Shown in pieces: positions 8,032 through 17,316 of a DNA stretch of 64,000 bases; within the stretch, counting starts at the first letter, position 1; each line of letters opens with the position of its first letter. The notes under the pieces were generated by a model. That model saw only the letters and a program-made list of their open reading frames with translations, searched no databases and was not told the DNA's origin. The stretch is from NCBI GenBank assembly GCA_017889635.1, contig JAGGAC010000005.1, positions 1-64,000 of the forward strand. The letters are read 5' to 3'. The DNA comes from Bacillota bacterium. Lineage in GTDB: Bacteria; Bacillota; Negativicutes; Sporomusales; CTSoil-080. The position numbers and the translations under genes are program-made.

Positions 8032-9498
8032 TTAAATTCTGTAATCAATGCCTGATGATGCGATATGATTTTTAGAAGCAGACGCCGCTACCATTTCAAC
8101 AGTATTCAAAAACTCTTTACTATCCCGCGACTCTGCAGTAATTGTAGCTGGCTGTTCTTGATATTGGGACTGGCGCTGATGGCTATTGCCAAAAGATTGA
8201 TTCATGGAGGCATATACACCAACTTGATCAACTTTTAGTCCCTGATTAGAAAGCTCTTGTCTTAGTTGCGGCAATGAAGACTCAATGGCGCTACGAACCT
8301 CTGAATTGTTGGATAAGAATGTGGCACTAACAGCACCATTTTCAACCACAATTTTCAGCGTCAGTTCTCCAAGATGTTCAGGCTTTAATTTAATTACCAT
8401 TTCCGAATTGTTTGGACGGTTTATTACTTTAGCCTGCTCAACGATCTGCCCAAGGACATTATAGCGATCAGCAGGTGCTTGAGGCAAAGCATCTGCTCGT
8501 GCTACATTAATAGCTTCAGCCTTAATTCCTTGATGCTGATCAAGGATACTGGAAAAAGGAGTCGTTTCACCCACATTTTCTTTAGGCTTGCGAATAAGTT
8601 CAGTCTTATCAGTTAAAGTATCCGCAGTCAAACCAGATTCAGCGTTTCCATTACTACCAGAACTAGCAGCTGTATTGAGTTGCATAGCTGTTACTGGTGT
8701 TTCCAGATCACCAGGACTAAAATCGCTTATCGGACTTTCCTGATTTTGCCCCAGAACAAGGGAAGCATCCAGGACTTGAGACGTTGACTGTTCCATTGGA
8801 TTTATTTTTTTGGTCAGACCTAAATCATCTTGATTGACTAGCGAATTAAGCGTCGGCCTACTAGCAGCATCCGCTATTTTTGAAACCGAATTCAACTGTA
8901 ACTCCTTATCTTGGGGTATATTACTAACCAATAACTCATCGCCCAAAATAGGCTTTTCAACCACTTCTGGAATTACCTTATTCAATGCACCTTGCGGCTT
9001 AATAAGATTCTCGCTATTAACAGGGCTCTGAGCTATAACCATACTTAACCTTGGCGCATTTTGTACTAAGGTAGGCGGCTCTTCAGGTTTTAACTGAACA
9101 CTCACCATCGGCGGTTTTGGGCTTTCAATCATACTAACTGTCCTAGCCACCATAACCGGAGCTATATTTTGCTCCTGCTTAGAAACAATTGCTGAAACTG
9201 ACGGATTAGGTTGGTCTTCAGCCTGCTTGGCAACCAACACTGGTTTAACCAGTGAGACAACGCCTCCTAGTCCGGCCACCAGAGCATTATCGACTTGATC
9301 TGTTGTTTTCTTATCTAAACTACCTTTTTCAGCCTCAACAAGATCTGGTGAAGCTTTTACGCTCTCTGCCAACACACTGTCAAACTTTTTCCCGTTTTGT
9401 TGTCCTTTAGCAGCAATATGCGACTTATTGACGGAAGAACGCACTGGTGCATTAGTCAACGGAATATCGTTAGCCACCGGCAATACAATTGCCTTCAT
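8032..9498 (-). CDS. fliK: Flagellar hook-length control protein FliK
   Basis: A 488-residue protein with a long, low-conservation Pro/Gln/Ser-rich N-terminal region (about residues 1-340) that acts as the molecular ruler. The C-terminal Flg_hook domain contains MVIKLKPEHLGELTLKIVVENG and SSLPQLRQELSNQGLKVDQVGVY. FliK measures hook length and switches export specificity through FlhB. GGAGGTG lies six bases before the ATG. The 3' end is followed within 16 bases by the flgD start. Confidence 0.93.
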   Translation of the reverse strand: MKAIVLPVANDIPLTNAPVRSSVNKSHIAAKGQQNGKKFDSVLAESVKASPDLVEAEKGSLDKKTTDQVDNALVAGLGGVVSLVKPVLVAKQAEDQPNPSVSAIVSKQEQNIAPVMVARTVSMIESPKPPMVSVQLKPEEPPTLVQNAPRLSMVIAQSPVNSENLIKPQGALNKVIPEVVEKPILGDELLVSNIPQDKELQLNSVSKIADAASRPTLNSLVNQDDLGLTKKINPMEQSTSQVLDASLVLGQNQESPISDFSPGDLETPVTAMQLNTAASSGSNGNAESGLTADTLTDKTELIRKPKENVGETTPFSSILDQHQGIKAEAINVARADALPQAPADRYNVLGQIVEQAKVINRPNNSEMVIKLKPEHLGELTLKIVVENGAVSATFLSNNSEVRSAIESSLPQLRQELSNQGLKVDQVGVYASMNQSFGNSHQRQSQYQEQPATITAESRDSKEFLNTVEMVAASASKNHIASSGIDYRI

Positions 9499-9541
9499 CT
9501 ATTCACCTCCTTTCAAGGAAATATTTATACTAAAAGGCCAA

Positions 9542-10150
9542 TTAATTGCCTTTAAGCATCATTTTCGTCAAACTGGCAGCCTTTTCTGGACCAAGCTGAG
9601 CCATTATTTTTGCCACTTGCTCCTCGTCCATTTTATTAAAAATTGCCACTATAGTTGAATTATCCAGTTGGTTTATGATGACTGCAGCCTCATCCGATTT
9701 CATTGTTCCCAGCAGGCGGGCTGTTTTTGATAGACGTTTTGCCTCATCCTGCTTTGCTTTTTCCATAATTTTAGCCATTTCTTCAGCATTTGTCGGTTGA
9801 TTCAATGGCTGTGCTGCAACAAGTGTCTCAGGTGCAGACGTTTGTCCCGCATTAGGAGTAGTTACCGACTGTTGCTGTTCATCTTTAGAAGTAGGACTAT
9901 CCAAATCCACAAGATCAAAATTAGTTGACTTTCTGGGAAAATATTTGCCAACTACAGGATAATCATACATCTTATGCTTTTGAGCCAAATCAGCTATATC
10001 AATAAATTTCAAGTATATACCGGCAGCAACACCGCAGCCAAGTAGAATAATAAGTACAAGTACCACCAGAAAAATCTTCATTACACTTATTTTTTTAGTT
10101 CTATTTTTTACTTGTGGTTCAGTTGCTTGGGGTTTCTTTATATCAGCCAT
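9542..10150 (-). CDS. MotE-like / MgtE N-domain flagellar protein (YlxF type)
   Basis: A 202-residue membrane protein with a basic cytoplasmic N-terminus, one membrane helix (about residues 24-46, IFLVVLVLIILLGCGVAAGIY) and a polar linker. A C-terminal MgtE-N/FliG-like helical repeat follows (LLGTMKSDEAAVIINQLDNSTI...VAKIMAQLGPEKAASL). It occupies the slot of B. subtilis ylxF between fliJ and fliK. MotE of alphaproteobacteria, which is alike in design, chaperones periplasmic MotC. Here the role is inferred only from shape and operon. A perfect 14-base palindrome (10167-10180) lies just upstream. Confidence 0.75.
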   Translation of the reverse strand: MADIKKPQATEPQVKNRTKKISVMKIFLVVLVLIILLGCGVAAGIYLKFIDIADLAQKHKMYDYPVVGKYFPRKSTNFDLVDLDSPTSKDEQQQSVTTPNAGQTSAPETLVAAQPLNQPTNAEEMAKIMEKAKQDEAKRLSKTARLLGTMKSDEAAVIINQLDNSTIVAIFNKMDEEQVAKIMAQLGPEKAASLTKMMLKGN

Positions 10151-10192
10151 ACATTAATGCCTACCTTCACTTATAAGTGACATAAAATAAAA

Positions 10193-10720
10193 TTAGGCTT
10201 TATTTGCCAAAACCTTATTTACGTAGTTTTGAGTTTCAGCATAAGGAGGAACGCCGCCATACCGTTTTACCGCTTCAGGACCAGCATTATATGCGGCTAC
10301 AGCTTTTCTGGGATCACCATTAAATGTAGCAAGCAGTTGTTTAAGATAGCGAACCCCACCATCAATATTTTCCTTGGGATCACGAATATTGTTAACCCCT
10401 AAACCCGCGGCAGTTTCCGGCATCAGCTGCATAACGCCTGTCGCACCAACCGAAGAAACAGCATTCGGGTTAAAGTTGGACTCAGCTTCAGCTACTGCCA
10501 AAGCCAACTTAGGATCAACATTGTATTTAGCCGCAGCTTTTCGGACAAGTCCAGGAATATCTGAGCCATAATCATTTTGTCTGGCAGGTCCTCCTACAGC
10601 TTCTTGCATCTGGACTTTTCCTAATACTTCGCCAAAATTACCTGCCGGAACACTATTAAATTGTTGAAATCGATTTTGTATTTCATTTATACGACTAATG
10701 ACTTTCTGTACATTTTGCAT
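10193..10720 (-). CDS. Lytic transglycosylase (SLT domain) of the flagellar operon
   Basis: About 175 residues, starting at an ATG with GAGG upstream. The C-terminal two thirds form a Slt70-like lysozyme fold. The catalytic Glu is in AVAEAESNFNPNAVS, with the supporting motifs GATGVMQLMPETA, NIDGGVRYLKQLL and AVAAYNAGPEAVKRYGG. Such enzymes cleave peptidoglycan, here probably to let the rod pass the wall. No N-terminal signal peptide is visible (MQNVQKVISRINEIQNRF), so it may be exported through the flagellar apparatus. It lies between fliJ and the MotE-like gene. Confidence 0.9.
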   Translation of the reverse strand: MQNVQKVISRINEIQNRFQQFNSVPAGNFGEVLGKVQMQEAVGGPARQNDYGSDIPGLVRKAAAKYNVDPKLALAVAEAESNFNPNAVSSVGATGVMQLMPETAAGLGVNNIRDPKENIDGGVRYLKQLLATFNGDPRKAVAAYNAGPEAVKRYGGVPPYAETQNYVNKVLANKA

Positions 10721-10731
10721 ATAAAACAACC

Positions 10732-11175
10732 TCACTTATTGCGGGAAAAAACCTGTAATCCCTGTTCATCAATAAATTTTTGTTCTTCTTTTAAACATTC
10801 GGTCTGATACTCTAACATGCGCTTTTCCCGTAATTTTTCCACCAGTTTACGAGCTTTTACAGCTTGCTCCAGAGAAGCAAGACATTGCTGAAAGGCGCTT
10901 TGGGCAAGCTCCACTCGCTCTTGTTGAATAGAAATATCTCCTTTTAGTTTATCGTGATAATTATGAAAAACATTAAAGGTTGAAATACCTACCCTTTCAT
11001 TTTGGCAGTTGCGAAACTTATTAATATGCTCAGCAAGTCTTGTTTTTAGTAATTCCAGTTGTTCCTTTTCAGCCATAAATTGAGCTGTCGCTTCAGCCAA
11101 CTTTACCTGAAGCTGCTCTTCTTCCATTTTGCGAACTTTAAGCAGCGTTTCAAGGCTAAAGTGAAATGCCTGCAT
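10732..11175 (-). CDS. fliJ: Flagellar export protein FliJ
   Basis: A 147-residue, almost wholly alpha-helical coiled-coil protein beginning MQAFHFSLETLLKVRKMEEEQ, the typical FliJ N-terminus. It is rich in Glu, Lys and Leu heptads. FliJ acts as the stalk of the FliI ATPase ring and links it to the export gate protein FlhA. It directly follows fliI, as in most flagellar operons. Confidence 0.92.
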   Translation of the reverse strand: MQAFHFSLETLLKVRKMEEEQLQVKLAEATAQFMAEKEQLELLKTRLAEHINKFRNCQNERVGISTFNVFHNYHDKLKGDISIQQERVELAQSAFQQCLASLEQAVKARKLVEKLREKRMLEYQTECLKEEQKFIDEQGLQVFSRNK

Positions 11176-11195
11176 AACGCCCTCCTGCTAACAAA

Positions 11196-12509
11196 TTAGC
11201 TTGTAAAAGATAACAACTGAGCATAGGTTTCATCAAATTGAGTTTGCTCGAAAACACTTTGTTGAAGAAATTCCCGTATTTGAGTAATCATTGCTATAGC
11301 CTTGTCAATACGAGCATTACTTCCTGGCGCGTAAGCACCAATATTAATCAAATCTTCCGCCTCGCGATATACGGCCATAAGCGACCGAAGTTTCTGAGCT
11401 GCAGTCCAATGATCTTTTTCTACCACTTCAAGCATCAGTCGGCTTACACTACTCAAAACGTCAATAGCCGGATAGTGGTTTTGATCAGCCAGTTTACGCG
11501 CCAATACAATATGACCGTCGAGAATGCTTCGCGCAGCATCGGCAATCGGTTCATTCATGTCGTCACCATCCACCAGAACAGTATAAATGCCAGTAATTGA
11601 CCCTTTATCAGACGGTCCGGTGCGTTCCAGCAGTTTGGGAAGTAAAGCAAAAACCGATGGAGTATACCCTCTGGTAGCCGGTGGTTCGCCTACAGTCAAA
11701 CCAATTTCACGTTGAGCAGCGGCAAACCTGGTTACCGAATCCATCATCAACATAACACAATGGCCTTGATCTCGAAAGTACTCGGCAATAGCCGTAGCAG
11801 TCATAGCACCTTTTAAGCGAAGAAGAGCTGGTTGATCTGATGTAGCAACCACCACAACTGATCGCTGTAAACCCTGTTCGCCTAAATCGCGTTCTATAAA
11901 CTCTCGTACCTCTCGGCCACGTTCACCGATAAGAGCAATAACACTTATGTCAGCTTCAGTATTACGGGCAATCATACCCAAAAGCGTACTTTTTCCCACT
12001 CCGCTGCCAGCCATTATTCCAACGCGCTGACCACGCCCCATTGTTAAAAGACCGTCAATTGCCCGAACCCCAACAAATAACTTGTCAGAAATTCGCTGCC
12101 TGGCAAGCGGCGACGGCGGCACATTATACAGCGGATATTCATCATCACAGCTAAGAGGCCCCTTACCATCAATAGGATTCCCAAGCCCATCAAGTACGCG
12201 TCCCAAAAGAGACTTGCCTACTCCAACTTTTAGTGTGCCTTGGGCGGAAATAACCTTTGACCCTGGCCCTATACCCTGCATTTCTCCTAAAGGCATAAGA
12301 AGAACGTGGTTCTGACGGAATCCAACAACTTCAGCTGGTAAGACTATTTCCTTTGAAGAAGTCTGGATGAAACAGAGATCGCCCAGACTAACACGAGGCC
12401 CAACAGACTCAATTAAGAGTCCGACAACTTGGGTAACCTTTCCAACCTGCTGTAAAGAGTCAGTCGCTGTAATAACGCCGAAATACTTTTCAAAATTAAA
12501 TCCACTCAT
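11196..12509 (-). CDS. fliI: Flagellum-specific ATPase FliI
   Basis: FliI (437 residues) is the hexameric ATPase of the flagellar export apparatus, related to the F1 beta subunit. Walker A is GSGVGKST (168-175), Walker B lies in HCVMLMMDSVTRFA, and GERGREVREFIE and GYTPSVFALLPKLLERTG are family signatures. The ATG overlaps the fliH stop by four bases (ATGA), indicating coupling. Length is normal. Confidence 0.97.
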   Translation of the reverse strand: MSGFNFEKYFGVITATDSLQQVGKVTQVVGLLIESVGPRVSLGDLCFIQTSSKEIVLPAEVVGFRQNHVLLMPLGEMQGIGPGSKVISAQGTLKVGVGKSLLGRVLDGLGNPIDGKGPLSCDDEYPLYNVPPSPLARQRISDKLFVGVRAIDGLLTMGRGQRVGIMAGSGVGKSTLLGMIARNTEADISVIALIGERGREVREFIERDLGEQGLQRSVVVVATSDQPALLRLKGAMTATAIAEYFRDQGHCVMLMMDSVTRFAAAQREIGLTVGEPPATRGYTPSVFALLPKLLERTGPSDKGSITGIYTVLVDGDDMNEPIADAARSILDGHIVLARKLADQNHYPAIDVLSSVSRLMLEVVEKDHWTAAQKLRSLMAVYREAEDLINIGAYAPGSNARIDKAIAMITQIREFLQQSVFEQTQFDETYAQLLSFTS

Positions 12510-13279
12510 GGCATCGCATCCCTGAGTGCGGCCGTTAATACCTCAAGTTGACTATCAATTCTGGCGTCGACATTTCCATAAGGGGTCTCCACAATACAAT
12601 CGCCAACTTTCAAACTGTCATCAGCTATAATGGAAATTGCGGCACAAACTTTAAGCGCAGTAGACAATTCCGGCTTTGCTTCAAGTACCAGGCTATACTC
12701 CTCCGGATTAACCCGAACAGTAATTTTTTCCTGATCACATACTTTATCAAGCGCAGCTTTAACTATTGGCAGTAGGACCATAGGGTTTTCATCTATTTCC
12801 CGGAACAAGATTTTGCCAGCTATTGTAATTGCAATCTCAACAATTTGACGTTCAGCTTGTACCAAATTTCGCTTCGCTTCATTCTCAGCTGCTTCAATAA
12901 TCAACTGCGCACGCTGAATCGCATCATCAATAGCTTCTGTCATCTGACTAAGGCCGGCCTCGTGTCCCTGAGCAAGACCTTCGTCATAACCTTGCCGCAC
13001 CCCATCATCAATAGCTTCCTGCCTTAATTGTTCGACCTGCACCGATGCCTGCGCAATAATGCTTGCAGCTTCTTCGTGGGCCAACTGAGTTATCACACTC
13101 GCATCTTGGCGAGCCTGCTCAATACACTTTTTAACCCCCAATTCAGCTTCCAATTTAGCCACATCAGATTCAGTGGAAACAAGGTTATCTGCCTTTTTCT
13201 CGGCCCACTTGTTACTTCTTGGCGCTGTAATAACAAATGGAGTCTCATGCACTGCCGCAAACTTGATGATTCTAGACAA
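12506..13279 (-). CDS. fliH: Flagellar assembly protein FliH
   Basis: A 257-residue protein with a long helical, Ala/Gln-rich middle containing GxxxG-like repeats (YDEGLAQGHEAGLSQ) and a C-terminal V-ATPase E-like domain (IAGKILFREIDENP...LKVGDCIVETPYGNVDARIDSQLEVL). FliH binds and restrains FliI and tethers it to the C-ring. The start is a TTG inside the fliG end (8-base overlap) preceded by GACGAGG. Confidence 0.92.
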   Translation of the reverse strand: MSRIIKFAAVHETPFVITAPRSNKWAEKKADNLVSTESDVAKLEAELGVKKCIEQARQDASVITQLAHEEAASIIAQASVQVEQLRQEAIDDGVRQGYDEGLAQGHEAGLSQMTEAIDDAIQRAQLIIEAAENEAKRNLVQAERQIVEIAITIAGKILFREIDENPMVLLPIVKAALDKVCDQEKITVRVNPEEYSLVLEAKPELSTALKVCAAISIIADDSLKVGDCIVETPYGNVDARIDSQLEVLTAALRDAMP

Positions 13280-14282
13280 TTACCTCGTCTCCTTTACCGC
13301 GGGAAACTATAATTTCGCCCGAGTCCTCAAGTCGACGGATAACATTGACCACTTTTTGCTGAGACTCTTCGACATCGCGAATTCGTACAGGCCCCATATA
13401 TTGCAATTCCTCACGCAGCATTTCAGCCGCACGCTTGGACATATTTTTGTAAATTTTCTCAGCCACTTCATTCGAGGAAGCTTTGAGTGCCAAAGCAAGA
13501 TCCTTCGACTCAATTTCTCTAAGCACAGTTTGCAACGACCGGTCATCAAGAAGCACAATATCTTCGAAGACAAACATTCTCTTCTTAATTTCTTCAGCCA
13601 ACTCAGGATTTTGAACCTCAAGATTTTCAATAATCGTACGTTCTGTCGTCCTGTCAACCCGGTTAAGCACTTCAACAATTGAATCTACACCGCCTGCGGC
13701 GGTGAAATCCTGCGTTACTAAAGACGACAGCTTGCGTTCTAAGATTCGTTCAACATCTTTGATAATATCAGGAGAAGTCCTATCCATCGAAGCAATTCGA
13801 TTAGCTACATCAGCCTGGCGGTCAGGCGGTAAAGCCGAAATAATCGCAGCTGACTGTTCCGGCTGAAGATAAGCCATAATTAAAGCAATTGTCTGCGGAT
13901 GCTCGTTCTGAATAAAATTCAACAATTGTGCTGGATCAGTTTTACGAGCAAAATCAAACGGCCGAATTTGCAGGCTAGAAGTTAAGCGGTTAATTATCAT
14001 TACCGCCCTTTCTGCCCCCAGTGCCTTTTCAATAATCTCACGAGCATAATCAATGCCCCCAGTGGAGATATATTCCTTCGCTAGACACATTTGGTGAAAT
14101 TCAGCCAGTACCTTATCTTTCTGCTCTTGGGTAACCTTGCGCTGGTTGGCAATTTCCAAAGTCAGCTTCTCAATTTCGTCTTCCCTAAGATGTTTAAATA
14201 TCTGGGCGGCAATATCCGGTCCAAGCGCAATAAGCAAAATAGCCGCTTTTTGCTTTCCATTTATCTCGCTAGTATGAAGCAT
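13272..14282 (-). CDS. fliG: Flagellar motor switch protein FliG
   Basis: About 336 residues from the ATG preceded by GAGGGTGAGG; a further upstream ATG overlapping fliF is less likely. The N-terminal domain that binds FliF contains GKQKAAILLIALGPDIAAQIFKHL. The middle domain has the EHPQTIALIMAYL motif. The C-terminal torque helix region (FEDIVLLDDRSLQTVLREI, then LKASSNEVAEKIYKNMSKRAAEMLREEL) carries the charged residues that meet MotA. Confidence 0.96.
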   Translation of the reverse strand: MLHTSEINGKQKAAILLIALGPDIAAQIFKHLREDEIEKLTLEIANQRKVTQEQKDKVLAEFHQMCLAKEYISTGGIDYAREIIEKALGAERAVMIINRLTSSLQIRPFDFARKTDPAQLLNFIQNEHPQTIALIMAYLQPEQSAAIISALPPDRQADVANRIASMDRTSPDIIKDVERILERKLSSLVTQDFTAAGGVDSIVEVLNRVDRTTERTIIENLEVQNPELAEEIKKRMFVFEDIVLLDDRSLQTVLREIESKDLALALKASSNEVAEKIYKNMSKRAAEMLREELQYMGPVRIRDVEESQQKVVNVIRRLEDSGEIIVSRGKGDEVIV

Positions 14283-14298
14283 GTCCTCACCCTCTTCG

Positions 14299-15843
14299 CT
14301 AATCCTCATTTACCCATGTTTTTATAAGTTGAGCAACTTCATCAGGTTTGGCTTTGGCAAATTTAGCAATAGCTTCACGTTGGATCAGACGTTCCCTTTC
14401 TTCCGACGTTGCTTCGTCAGTAGCAACCGTTTCTTCTTGAGCAAGTGATTGCGAGTTTAATTCTTCAATTAAGGCTGCTTCCTCCTCAGCCTGACGTCGC
14501 CGATTTAGATAAGATCGTAGAATATATAAAATAGCAAATATAGCAATTACAGCAGCGCCTATCTTAAACCATGTCTCACGTGTCTTCTGTCCTTCTAAAG
14601 CCTGCTCTTCCTGACGCAATTTATCAGCGAGTTCGGTGCTGAAAGCAAGACTTTCCACAGATACCACGTCGCCGCGAGCGGGATTTGCACCAACTGCAGA
14701 AGAAATTGCTTTCGTTATACTATCTTGCTGAGCTTTATCCAAGTTACCATCAACCAGTACCGAAACAGTTAACCGTTTAATTGCCCCTGGGGCCACTACA
14801 GTCTTTTCTTTTAATTCATTTATCTCATAATTGCGGGTTACTTCTTTCTTTTCGTAAGTCGATTGACTATTACCACTTGTAGCATATCCGGGAATGTTGG
14901 AAGTAGTTCCTGGTACGCCGCCAGGCTGAGCATTTGTTCCCTTATAATTCTCATTAACTTCCTGAGAACTTCGAATTATGCCCTTATCATCAACAACAGG
15001 CTCAAAAACCTGCCTGTCAACAGTTTTTTGATCAAAACTCAGCTCCACACTAACCCGTACGGCAGCTTTTCCCTGACCCAAAACCTGTTCTAATAAAGAT
15101 TGAGTGTTTTTTTGCAGATTATCTTGGATCTTTTTCGTTAACTCAATCTGAGTCAGAGTTCCAGCTCCAGCCATCTGCATTTCGCTGTCCTGGTCATTAA
15201 GAACTCTGGCAAAATTATCGACTACGGTTACGTTTTCTGGTTTTAGTCCTTGAATACTATGAGCCACTAAATTTACTATCCCTTTAACCTGGGCTCGAGA
15301 CAGCTCAGTTGACGGACGGAGCTTAAGCATTATCGACGCGGTTGCCGGTTTTTCATTCTTTTTGTATAAACTGTCCTCAGGTAAAACAATATGCACCCGA
15401 GCCTTTTCTACTTCAGCCATTTGCTCAATAGTTCGAGTCAATTCTCCCTGAAGAGCCTGTAAATAGTAAACCTTGTTCTGAAACTCGGTTGCCCCAAATT
15501 TATTCTGGTCAAATATTTCAAAACCCTTACTGCCTTTAGGCAACCCCTGGCTAGCCAAATCTAGCCTTGCTTGGTAAACGTTCTTAGATGAAACCATAAT
15601 AGACGTACCGTTATTACCTAATTGATAGGGTACTTTCATTTCTTTAAGTTTTGCTGCGACTTCCCCCGCATCCTTCGCATCTAGTTCGGTAAACAACGGC
15701 ACATATTCGGTCCGAGTTCCCCACCAAAAACTCCAGCCAATAATCGCCAAAAACACCATCGCGGCAGAAGCGAAGATTATATAGCGTTGTTTTTTATTGA
15801 GGTTTTTCCATAGGCGCAGCATCTGTTTGTGCCATTCGTCCAT
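14299..15843 (-). CDS. fliF: Flagellar MS-ring protein FliF
   Basis: About 514 residues. There is an N-terminal membrane helix (about residues 20-42) and two periplasmic ring-building (YscJ-like) domains with ELDAKDAGEVAAKLKEMKVPYQL and GKAAVRVSVELSFD. A second membrane helix lies near 440-460, and the cytoplasmic tail (ERERLIQREAIAKFAKAKPDEVAQLIKTWVNED) binds FliG. FliF forms the membrane MS-ring on which the basal body is built. The ATG with AGAGGTG upstream is preferred over a GTG two codons earlier. Confidence 0.96.
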   Translation of the reverse strand: MDEWHKQMLRLWKNLNKKQRYIIFASAAMVFLAIIGWSFWWGTRTEYVPLFTELDAKDAGEVAAKLKEMKVPYQLGNNGTSIMVSSKNVYQARLDLASQGLPKGSKGFEIFDQNKFGATEFQNKVYYLQALQGELTRTIEQMAEVEKARVHIVLPEDSLYKKNEKPATASIMLKLRPSTELSRAQVKGIVNLVAHSIQGLKPENVTVVDNFARVLNDQDSEMQMAGAGTLTQIELTKKIQDNLQKNTQSLLEQVLGQGKAAVRVSVELSFDQKTVDRQVFEPVVDDKGIIRSSQEVNENYKGTNAQPGGVPGTTSNIPGYATSGNSQSTYEKKEVTRNYEINELKEKTVVAPGAIKRLTVSVLVDGNLDKAQQDSITKAISSAVGANPARGDVVSVESLAFSTELADKLRQEEQALEGQKTRETWFKIGAAVIAIFAILYILRSYLNRRRQAEEEAALIEELNSQSLAQEETVATDEATSEERERLIQREAIAKFAKAKPDEVAQLIKTWVNED

Positions 15844-15890
15844 TATCACACCTCTTTAAGCCACAAATGATACACAATCCAACGCTGCCA

Positions 15891-16193
15891 TTAAACCTGC
15901 ATGCGCATAATTTCCTGATAGGCATCAACAATCTTATTTCGTACCTGCATTGTAAGCTGTAGGGCGATTGTCGCTTTTTCTGTGGCGATGACTACTTCGG
16001 AGATATCTTGGATTTTACCGGTGGCAAGATTATTTGAAGCTTGTTTTGCTTCTTGTTGAAGTTTATTTACGTCACTCAGCGCCTCGGCCAACACTTCACC
16101 AAAATTTTTATTAGCCCCGGCATGCGGTGACGCCTCAGATTCGATTGTTCGGAGCGGATTCACCGGCAAAAGTTTCAAAGATCCTACTTCCAC
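15891..16193 (-). CDS. fliE: Flagellar hook-basal body protein FliE
   Basis: A 100-residue protein with the FliE pattern: a variable N-terminus, NFGEVLAEALSDVNKLQQEA in the middle, and a C-terminal ATIALQLTMQVRNKIVDAYQEIMRMQV. FliE joins the MS-ring to the rod. The start is GTG with GGAGGGCGGAG upstream. It is placed between flgC and fliF, as standard. Confidence 0.95.
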   Translation of the reverse strand: MEVGSLKLLPVNPLRTIESEASPHAGANKNFGEVLAEALSDVNKLQQEAKQASNNLATGKIQDISEVVIATEKATIALQLTMQVRNKIVDAYQEIMRMQV

Positions 16194-16207
16194 TACTCCG
16201 CCCTCCT

Positions 16208-16642
16208 TTAGCCGCCAATTTCAAGAGCTTTTAAAGCCATGCTTTTCGCGGCATTCACCGCAGTAACATTAGCTTCATAAGCCCTTGTGGCAGTTATCAT
16301 ATCTACCATCTCAGCAACAATGTTCACATTCGGCATATCTACATACCCCTCGACATTAGCATCAGGATGATTGGGATCATACACCTTTCGAAGCGGGGAC
16401 TCATCTTTGACTATTCCGACCACCTTTACGCCATCTCCAGGTTCAAGATTACGTGCCAAGACTTGGCCAAACGGCGAATTCTCAGTTCTGGCTTGAAATA
16501 CAACCAGTTGCCGACGATACGGTCCACCCGCCGCTGTACGTGTTGTATTGACATTAGCAATGTTGTTTGAGATGACATCCATCCGCAAACGCTCAGCAGT
16601 CATGCCAGAAGCAGCTGCATCAATCGCACCAAACATACCCAC
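16208..16642 (-). CDS. flgC: Flagellar basal-body rod protein FlgC
   Basis: A 144-residue rod protein with the signatures FGAIDAAASGMTAERLRMDVISNNIANVNT at the N-terminus, YVDMPNVNIVAEMVDMITATRAYEANV near the C-terminus, and AAKSMALKALEIGG at the end. It builds the proximal rod with FlgB. The start may be GTG (16640-16642) or the ATG two codons later; both give a normal-length protein. Confidence 0.95.
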   Translation of the reverse strand: MGMFGAIDAAASGMTAERLRMDVISNNIANVNTTRTAAGGPYRRQLVVFQARTENSPFGQVLARNLEPGDGVKVVGIVKDESPLRKVYDPNHPDANVEGYVDMPNVNIVAEMVDMITATRAYEANVTAVNAAKSMALKALEIGG

Positions 16643-16644
16643 GG

Positions 16645-17058
16645 TTATCGTCTCCCTTCATTAATCGCCGCTTTTAGATTTGAAAAATACCTGCTTAGCT
16701 CCTTGGCCACAGCATTGTAATATATGTTGTTTTTTGCCAAGCTTGCCATTTCAGCATCAATGTCGACATTGTTACCGTCGGCCCTGATACTGGTAGTAGT
16801 TTCGGTAACAATAACCGGATTAAAATCACCACCGCCATTATGTCCTGCTAAATGACGCGGATTGGTTCTTGCCGGTGTCGCTTTGGTTTCATTTAGCGCC
16901 TCAGCCAACCGCTCTTCAAACAATACACTGCTACGCTTAAATTCCGGAGTATTAACATTGGCAATATTATTGCTAATTATTTTGTGACGTAGAGCGGAAG
17001 CCCCCAATGCTTTTTCCAGAACGTTTTCTGTGGATGATGATAAAATAGATCTGACCAC
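16645..17058 (-). CDS. flgB: Flagellar basal-body rod protein FlgB
   Basis: A 137-residue proximal rod protein, the first gene of the flagellar operon. NIANVNTPEFKRSSVLFEERLAEAL and the C-terminal NNVDIDAEMASLAKNNIYYNAVAKELSRYFSNLKAAI are diagnostic. The start is GTG after GGGGGG. Upstream lies a 258-base gap with the codY terminator and, presumably, the operon promoter. Confidence 0.95.
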   Translation of the reverse strand: MVRSILSSSTENVLEKALGASALRHKIISNNIANVNTPEFKRSSVLFEERLAEALNETKATPARTNPRHLAGHNGGGDFNPVIVTETTTSIRADGNNVDIDAEMASLAKNNIYYNAVAKELSRYFSNLKAAINEGRR

Positions 17059-17222
17059 AAGCTACCCCCCAATACTATTTACTCAAGGGTTCTGCTATTA
17101 CATCTTTTTCATGATTCTACATAGTTCACGGAAATCCTTTATATATCGCGGTAATTATACGTTTTAGCACAGCCATTTTATGTAAATTAATTGATCATTT
17201 TGTTATTTTATTATATAAAATG
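17059..17222 (-). promoter_or_regulatory. Presumed promoter region of the flagellar operon
   Basis: An AT-rich interval between the codY terminator and flgB. On the minus strand a TATAAT hexamer occurs near 17151-17156, but the best upstream TTTACA is 21 bases away, too far for a normal sigma-A pair. A weak sigma-D-like arrangement (TAAA followed about 13 bases later by GCGATAT) overlaps it. No site is convincing; only the general location is supported. Confidence 0.35.
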
Positions 17223-17251
17223 AAAAATCACCCGCGGTTAACGGGTGATTT
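17223..17251 (-). terminator. Intrinsic terminator after codY
   Basis: A 10-base-pair perfect stem (AAATCACCCG / CGGGTGATTT) with a 7-base loop is followed on the minus strand by a run of T. It lies about 65 bases beyond the codY stop and separates codY from the flagellar operon. Confidence 0.85.
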
Positions 17252-17316
17252 CTAGGACTTACGACTCAATTTTACAAACTTTTAACGCCATTATATCCCA
17301 TCATGGGACTTATGGC

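Noticed and set aside
10167-10180. Perfect 14-base palindrome before the MotE-like gene as an operator
   Set aside because: It lies inside the operon with no promoter nearby and is short and AT-rich; chance is likely.
17059-17222. Cyclic-di-GMP riboswitch upstream of the flagellar operon
   Set aside because: I looked for the conserved GEMM core and did not find it; the region is AT-rich with no matching stem set.
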